Assembly: GCA_015478945.1 (NCBI GenBank) | Contig: JABUQX010004756.1 | Location: 1-64,000 of the forward strand | DNA: 64,000 bases | Source: Trachelipus rathkii | Lineage: Eukaryota; Arthropoda; Malacostraca; Isopoda; Trachelipodidae | Reading direction: 5' to 3' | In this document: piece after piece, positions 56,626-64,000 of the stretch | Layout of the letters: each line of letters starts with the position of its first letter | Numbering within the stretch: position 1 is the stretch's first letter | Program-made: the position numbers and the translations under genes | Notes under the pieces: generated by a model | The model's database searches: none | The model's input: the letters and a program-made list of their open reading frames with translations, nothing else | Told to the model about the DNA's origin: nothing

Positions 56626-58449
56626 ATGTTGAAAGACTTAATTCAGGAAAAGGATTCATTTAAATCTCAGTCTCAATATAGAGAACATGGAAGGCATGAA
56701 AATCACCAGCCTTCTCTGTTCAATAATCCTCATACTTTCGGTTCGGTTCCTCCTGGTTTTTCGCCGTTACCTCCTCGACTTATCCGTAATACGAACATGT
56801 ATTCGGATGATTATACTTCAGATATGATCAATAATGATTATTATAAAACAACTCCTTTACAAGAAAGTCCATTCTGTAATTCTCGAACTTTTTATTCGCA
56901 AAGTTCTGGATTATACGGTGACAAACGCTCAAATAGCGAAGGCATGAATTCGTATGTTCCGATCCCTAAGCGCACACGCGGGAATTTCTTCTCTTATCCT
57001 CGTAATTATTCCCATAATTATGCTCGTGTGAATTATCATAATAATTACCCGCGTGGTGACTTTTATTGGTCTCAAAATAGACCACCCCCGTATTTTAGAT
57101 CACAGACTCAACGACCGTTTGACAGACCAGACTTCCCAGACGACCACATAACCCTACAGTTGGATATGTTAAAAGAAAACATTAATCTTTTAACCCAACT
57201 TCTTCAAAACACCACAAAAATGGTGGAAATTCTTCAGCAAAGAGAAGATTCTTGGAAGATATATAATTCCCGTAGTTTCCGACCTTCACCCCGTCATTTT
57301 CAATCTCGTAGTCCGCCTAAGGAAACCACTGGTTCTCGTTATTATAGAGATACCCAATTTAGTTCACATTCCTCTGACACTTCCATAACCTCTTCTCGCA
57401 TTGTCGATCATCCTCATAATACTTCTCGCACACATACAAATCTTGTGTGGTGTGACTATTGTGGTATTCAAGGCCATCAAATGCGAGAATGTTACAAGTA
57501 CCTCGGTCTTTGCAGTTACTGCAAACAGAAAGGACATGTAAAGGCCGAATGTCAAAAACGAAGGACTCCTCTTTCTTCGCCCTCCACTCCTAGAACGCGT
57601 AATTGTCCCTTTTGTAAAGGTCCTCATCCGGGAATTAAATGTCCCCAAAGGACGCCTCCTAGACAAAAGACTGCTGACTCCAGACTTCCGACTGAGTGTT
57701 CCCCTCGCGAGCTCATAAAGGAAGCAGTGGAAAAGATTGATACACAGCCTTCTACTCCCGTGACTGACGTATCTTACGAATCACAACCTCAGACATCAAG
57801 ACTCGATAACAAACCTTTAATCTCCACAGAAAAAAATTATTCTGAAGAGATTATTCCCGTAATTAGTTCTATCACTGTTTTCTCTGACATACAAACCACT
57901 GACACTGACACTGACACTGACACTGACATGGACAAAACTCAACTTACCGAAGTACCCTTAACCACTGTTCCCACTGTGACACAGCCTCCCGTTTCCCCTA
58001 TTAAGGAGAATGATACCAAAGTTTATACCAAAGAACAACCTTTGGTGTCCTCTGTTTCTTTTTCTCCAAATAACTCCAGTTTCGTTGAATGTATGATTGA
58101 CAGTAGTGCTGGAATGAGTCTCATCAGCACTACCGTATTAAATAATCAATTGAAACATGTACGCTTGTTTCCATCGTCTGAAATCAGGATTCAACACATC
58201 AGTATGTGGGTCCGTGATCTTAATGTCCCCATAAAATTTTATATAAACACACCTATATATTTCCAAGATACTGACTATCGTACCCAGCCAGTTATCTTTT
58301 TAGTAATCCCGGCAGAACTGATGCCTTATCCGGTTATATTGGGAGCTATTGCATTAAGAGACAACTCATTAGTAGTCGACTTCTCTGATCGATGTTTACG
58401 CCGCCAGTATAACGATAATAAGTATCATTGCATAAGTAAATGTAGATAA
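56626..58449 (+). CDS. element 2 capsid-less gag fused to aspartic protease (DSSA)
   Basis: An intact 607-residue ORF starts 94 nt after the primer site. Residues 1-180 are Tyr/Asn/Arg/Pro-rich. A predicted helix (LQLDMLKENINLLTQLLQ) follows, matching in position the helix before the capsid of element 1, but the capsid itself is absent. Knuckles: CX2CX4HX4C at 57451-57492 and 57511-57552, CX2CX3HX4C at 57604-57642. A Thr/Asp-rich linker contains a (GACACT)n-coded Asp-Thr repeat near 57898-57930. The protease-like domain has DSSA at 58099-58110, where the family has D-S/T-G-A, and the VILGAIALRDNSLVVDF end near 58335. The Gly-to-Ser change could weaken catalysis. Knuckles suggest RNA binding; particle formation would need capsid from elsewhere. 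Confidence 0.85.
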   Translation: MLKDLIQEKDSFKSQSQYREHGRHENHQPSLFNNPHTFGSVPPGFSPLPPRLIRNTNMYSDDYTSDMINNDYYKTTPLQESPFCNSRTFYSQSSGLYGDKRSNSEGMNSYVPIPKRTRGNFFSYPRNYSHNYARVNYHNNYPRGDFYWSQNRPPPYFRSQTQRPFDRPDFPDDHITLQLDMLKENINLLTQLLQNTTKMVEILQQREDSWKIYNSRSFRPSPRHFQSRSPPKETTGSRYYRDTQFSSHSSDTSITSSRIVDHPHNTSRTHTNLVWCDYCGIQGHQMRECYKYLGLCSYCKQKGHVKAECQKRRTPLSSPSTPRTRNCPFCKGPHPGIKCPQRTPPRQKTADSRLPTECSPRELIKEAVEKIDTQPSTPVTDVSYESQPQTSRLDNKPLISTEKNYSEEIIPVISSITVFSDIQTTDTDTDTDTDMDKTQLTEVPLTTVPTVTQPPVSPIKENDTKVYTKEQPLVSSVSFSPNNSSFVECMIDSSAGMSLISTTVLNNQLKHVRLFPSSEIRIQHISMWVRDLNVPIKFYINTPIYFQDTDYRTQPVIFLVIPAELMPYPVILGAIALRDNSLVVDFSDRCLRRQYNDNKYHCISKCR

Positions 58450-59509
58450 TAGTTCTCGTAGAAGACTCTAATTTATTTATCGTTTTCCGTTTAAATGATA
58501 AAATTCTCCTTGACATATTCTAAATTTTTCGTTAACGCGATTGATCGATTTTGCACGCGATCTCATTGATTTTAATAATTTCAATCGCATTTTATTAAAA
58601 TTATTTTCGTGAAATCTTGGTAATACTTTCATTAATTTTAATGATTTCAATCGTATTTTATTAAAATTACTCATCGTTAAGTTCGGTAATATTTTTCATA
58701 ATTTTGATAATCTCAACAGTATTTTATTAAAATTATTTGGAAAAAGTTTTAAACCACTTTTCATAAATATAAAATCTTATTTTTAAAAATCATACTTTCT
58801 AATGTCATAAAATACTCCTAGAAACTTATATAATTTATATAAATATATATAAATTTATAGAATTGGGAATATGTTAGCCACTAGTGGGCTTATCCAGACT
58901 GTTAAAGCTAAGGCAAATGCCAGCCATAAAATCACAGCATGTTAACAGCCAAGTAAATTACAATCTCAAAATTGAGGTTATTTAACTCTTTAATTATCTC
59001 ATTTTTATCATTATATGTAACCATTTTTATATTGTTTATTTCTTATTCTTTTATTTTGAAAAATTATCATTGCCATATATTAATCTTATTTATTTATTTC
59101 ATCCTCAGACCGTCCTGTAAAGGTCTTCTGTCTTATCCTATGTCAACTCGGTTCCTGTTGAGATATTTTGTGTGTATTGTTAAAAATACCAAAAATATGG
59201 ATTGTAAGTGTTGGTTACCATTTTGCAACCAATGGAAGATGTTATCTATCTCAGGAAAACTACAGTATACCACAGGAAAGGTGTAAATGAAAATTCTGCC
59301 TTTGTTCATACCGCAGGCCTATATTCTTAATTTTCCGAAATACATTGTCCAAGGTCTGATGAAAATTTCAGTCTTGGATACACGTCTTAATCTTCCTAAA
59401 ATCATTGCGGTTACTTATATTAATTCATACCACTCGTTCTTTTAGCCTTCCCTATTTTATTTGTTGGAGTATAACTTAAACTTTAAAATGGGGGGAGCTT
59501 AATCTTGGC
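58450..59509. other. element 2 3' noncoding region with ~66-bp tandem repeats
   Basis: No pol remnant was found. Three diverged units at about 58571-58768 share TTTTATTAAAATTA and AATxxTTTCATAA segments. A small + strand frame at 58972-59286 has no recognised domain. Confidence 0.6.
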
Positions 59510-59518
59510 CGGGAGGGG
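59508..59518 (+). promoter_or_regulatory. polypurine tract (element 2)
   Basis: GGGAGGGG directly precedes the 3' LTR start; a second purine run, ATGGGGGGAG, lies ~25 nt upstream. Confidence 0.7.
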
Positions 59519-61040
<1,522 letters not shown>

Positions 61041-61048
61041 TGAGGCTA

Positions 61049-63062
61049 TGTAAGGGAGAGTAATTCCAGGATCACCAATATTTGTAGAATGGTCTAGAAA
61101 TACGGATGACCCTTATAATACGGAATGTTACTTCCCTTAATATATATATTATTATATATATTTATATAATAGAAACTAATATCGAATATAATATACTAAA
61201 GATTAATCCTAACCTATGAAAATTAAATGGGAAATTATTATTAAGTATCTCTTATTTATTTACCTGATAAGGATGTAAGAGATGTGTAGAGAAGATATTC
61301 TCTTTCCTTTCCAATTTCCCTTCACACTGCAGAGAGAATATAGACTTTTGTGCTAAGGAGGGTCAATTTGTCGCAGGACCCTGTAACTCTTTCACCGTAT
61401 TGCACAGGTGCAGCAGATTAAACGGGGGTGATTTGGTTCTTTCAGATTTTTACTTTTTAGCAAAGGAAACTTTTTATACTATTTATTATTTTTAAAGATT
61501 TTTAAGAGGGTTTTTAATGACACCCTTTTTGGTTATATTTTTAATAAACTAATTCAAAACTTATATACATTCATAGTTCAAATATAGATAAACTTAAACT
61601 ATAAATAAGGATCTTCACAAGCACGCTCTGCCTAATAAGAGGCTATTATTCGGTTAAGTGTTTAACCAGATCAATCATACATGCTATATTGAGTAGCAAT
61701 TACTATTGTGGTTCGAGAGTAATAAAGAGGGAATATAATAATAATTATTTACAATATTTTATGAACAGTAGAAACAATTCATTTAATTTCTAAGTAAGTA
61801 TGTGAAAGTATTTTAATAATAAGCTTTTAAAATAAGTTCAATGTTTTTATATTTTCGGTACACTTAAACAAGATTTATAATAGAAGTTGGGGTGTAATTA
61901 TAAAATTATAGAAGTATTGTCACAAGTAAGTTCCTTCACTTAACTTTTATATCCACTTTTGCCATTAAATAAATATGATACCGCGGGATGGGAAGTATCG
62001 GGTAATTTTCAGGATAAATCCAGCTTTTTGGGGTAACAAAATCCTCACAGAGAAATTATGGTTAAGAAGCTTTTTCACAAAGAAGCTTATCAAAAGATCA
62101 GCATTGGCAGATAGAATTACAGGAACGTTCTTCCAAATGAAAATTGATCATAGCAATAAGTATTTCTGTCCAAAAAATAGAAAATTTCTCCAAGAAACAA
62201 AAATGTTTCTGTCAAGAAATAGAAGATCTCTCCAAGAGATAGAAAAGTATTTCTGCCAAGAAATAGAACCCTGGGGAAAACATAAAACACAGTGTGAGTC
62301 ATGATTTCACCAGTTTTCATTTTTATTATTTTTAATTAATTATTTTATTCATTATAAATCATAAGATTAAATATAAATTTTATCTTTCATTTTAGGTAAT
62401 ACATACCCTGGTCTGGTAAGCCGTACTGGGAGGGGTTCTATTTATAATAAGGGAACTGCAGATTTGACTGGGATCGAAGACACAGCGCGGGAGCAACTGG
62501 AATATGGGGAAACCTTTACTTACTTATAATTAATAATATACTTAAGTATTTTAAACATTTGAATTAAATTAAGCCATATAATATCATTTATCTTTAAGTT
62601 ATTAAGTTAATTTGATCTTTAAATACTGACCTTGTTAGATAGTTAATATCTTCATTAAACAAACGACGATGGACTGAGGTTTTGTGTCTTTATTAATATT
62701 AAAAAATAGACTCTAGACACACATATTTTCCATTCCATAAACAAACATATGAGTAATTTTAAAAAATTATCTAAGAAAAAACATTAGTCTAAAATAGAAG
62801 AAGATATAATATATTAGTAATAACAATTTATTAATTTAATAATTTCCATAAATGAAGCAAATATTATGAACGAGGGAGGAAGAATAACTATAATATCCAT
62901 AATAATAAAACTCCTCTTCAAAACACTTAAAACAAAAAAATAAAAAAAAAAAAAAAGAAAGGGGGATATTCACACCCCCTTACATCCCCCCCACTAAGGG
63001 TCATCCGTATTTCTAGGCCATCTCTACAAATATTGGTGATCCTGGAATTACTCTCCCTTACA
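61049..63062 (+). repeat. inferred 5' LTR of element 3 with ~67-bp terminal inverted repeats
   Basis: Starts TGTAAGGGAGAG and ends CTCTCCCTTACA. The inverted match extends to 61115 on the left and begins at 62995 on the right, with only one substitution and one indel by eye. The end matches the element 1 LTR end (CTCTCCCTAACA) and lies 16 nt before the primer site. No second LTR copy is in the window, so the call is inferential. An internal ~35-bp repeat (CCAAGAAATAGAA...CTCTCCAAGAGA type) lies at 62160-62275. Alternative: a TIR transposon. Confidence 0.5.
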
Positions 63063-63078
63063 TATATATATATATATA

Positions 63079-63096
63079 TGGCGCCCGAACAGGGAC
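63079..63096 (+). promoter_or_regulatory. primer binding site, tRNA-Lys type (element 3)
   Basis: Identical 18-nt primer site, 16 nt of pure TA after the LTR end. Confidence 0.9.
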
Positions 63097-63345
63097 CTAG
63101 TGTCCTTGCTCGTCGCGTTGCATTTTTTGAGTAGATTTGTGACTTGGTTCACACTTTCGTCTCTTGGATTTTCTGTAATCCGCTGGTTTCCTGTATCCAA
63201 CAATTCGAGAAAATATCCATATAGTCCTTTGTTTTCCCTTAACTATTAATTAAAAATATTGGCTGATACGATACTAATAACTGAGACACTGCTGATCCAA
63301 AAGGACATATCAATCCTTGAATAATTTAGAATTAAATAATCAAAA

Positions 63346-64000
63346 AATGCACAATCGAGGAACGTATGTGTATGATTCCCCAGTCGTTGACTATAACCGC
63401 AACAGCTATTCGCCTGAAAGGCATAGGGGAATAAAGCTATTACAACGACATGATATCAATGTCCAAAGCCCAGTAAAAAGATTATTAAATCCCCCTAAAG
63501 CTCCTAGTTTTTCAAGAATCCCTAGACATAATAATGTTCCTTTGTATTCTCAGCATAATCCTCAGTGTACTGATTCATCTGCCCAGAAAGTGCAGTATCA
63601 ATTAAAAATCATACAAGAAATATCATATCTTTTAAATCAGTTATCTGAAAGCTTAAAGGATACACAAATCAGTCATGCTGAATATCCTAACCATCCTAAT
63701 TGGAACAGTAGGAATCATATCTATTCCGCTAGACATCAACGTAGCTCGTCTCCTAAGTCGGAGAAGAGTAAATATTACTACAATAAAAATTTCAGTAAAT
63801 GGAACAATGTGCAGTCGTTGAATAATTCAACCTTTGGTTATGACAGGTCTTATTGTACAAATGTCCCACGAAGTATGAACGTTGATCATTATGACAGACT
63901 ATGTGATTATTGTAATAAGGTGGGCCATAGTCTAAATGAATGTTACAAATACCTCGGTATTTGTAGTTATTGCAAACAAGGTCATAAAATAGCTGAATGC
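63346..64000 (+). CDS. element 3 gag, 5' part, capsid-less (truncated by window end)
   Basis: ATG 63346 opens a frame that stays open to the last base (218 codons). About 185 residues rich in Asn, Tyr, Ser, Arg and Pro include one predicted helix (VQYQLKIIQEISYLLNQL). They are followed directly by knuckle 1 (CDYCNKVGHSLNEC), the linker YKYLGICSYC and knuckle 2, which has one residue fewer than in elements 1 and 2 (CSYCKQGHKIAEC). No capsid-like region separates helix and knuckles, as in element 2. Whether a protease follows is unknown. Confidence 0.8.

Larger units (their letters stand above)
61049..64000 (+). mobile_element. LTR retroelement 3 (partial, runs off the window)
   Basis: An inferred 5' LTR (61049-63062), the shared primer site and a gag start define it. 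Relationship to elements 1 and 2 is shown by the primer site, spacer length, LTR end sequence and the YKYLG-linked zinc knuckles. The 3' part, and whether it has pol, cannot be seen. Confidence 0.7.

Noticed and set aside
61049..63062. A stand-alone TIR DNA transposon
   Set aside because: Possible, but ends match the LTR ends of the neighbouring family and the right end lies exactly 16 nt before the primer site, so an LTR is preferred; left open as a test.

Overview
The window looks like AT-rich arthropod genomic DNA, most likely from a decapod crustacean. The evidence is very long (TA)n, (GA)n and (CT)n microsatellites, a degenerate (CCTAA)n tract (the arthropod telomere motif), hAT transposons, several non-LTR families, a decayed C2H2 zinc-finger array, and intron/exon structure in the one recognisable host gene. 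Taxon is inference. There is nothing bacterial: no operons, ribosome binding sites or CRISPR. Almost all coding signal is in mobile elements, most of it broken by frameshifts and stops. Some breaks in the first ~19 kb may be unpolished-read errors rather than decay.

Layout. 1-4.2 kb: G/T-skewed, unrecognised. ~5.3-9.8 kb: a decayed minus-strand non-LTR element (ORF1, endonuclease, reverse transcriptase). 10.4-11.8 kb: a broken gag with two CCHC knuckles, then 700 bp of (GA)n. 13.6-14.5 kb: C2H2 zinc-finger pseudogene. 16.3-17.4 kb: degraded tandem repeats. 18.8-19.1 kb: a duplicated unit with a palindrome. 22.3-22.6 kb: telomere-like repeats. 25-26.3 kb: 3' end of a second non-LTR element (RNase H). 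31.6-40.4 kb: the last two visible exons of a host gene resembling TRIR/C19orf43, separated by an 8.65 kb intron. That intron holds a nest: a hAT (GTATCGG-type termini), a non-LTR element inside it, and a second hAT (ZBED5-like) inside that. 38.7-43.6 kb: four pieces of one non-LTR family alternating with long (TA)n arrays, two of the pieces tail to tail.

43.6-64 kb is the most unusual part. Three related LTR retroelements lie head to tail on the + strand. They share an 18-nt tRNA-Lys-type primer binding site, a 16-17 nt spacer between LTR and PBS, LTR ends of the form TGTWRGGG...ACA, and a gag signature (YKYLG between zinc knuckles). Element 1 (11.3 kb) encodes gag with four knuckles, then protease joined in frame to integrase with NO reverse transcriptase or RNase H, a long acidic/Ser-Pro integrase tail, and a third ORF behind a splice-acceptor-like site that resembles an SGNH (GDSL) hydrolase. 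Element 2 (5.8 kb) has almost identical LTRs and one intact ORF, a capsid-less gag fused to a protease with a DSSA active site, and no pol. Element 3 runs off the window; its gag start is also capsid-less, and its inferred 2.0 kb LTR has ~67 bp terminal inverted repeats. Elements 1 and 2 cannot move alone as seen here. The simplest reading is a family of complementary or parasitic retroelements that take reverse transcriptase from a partner outside the window.
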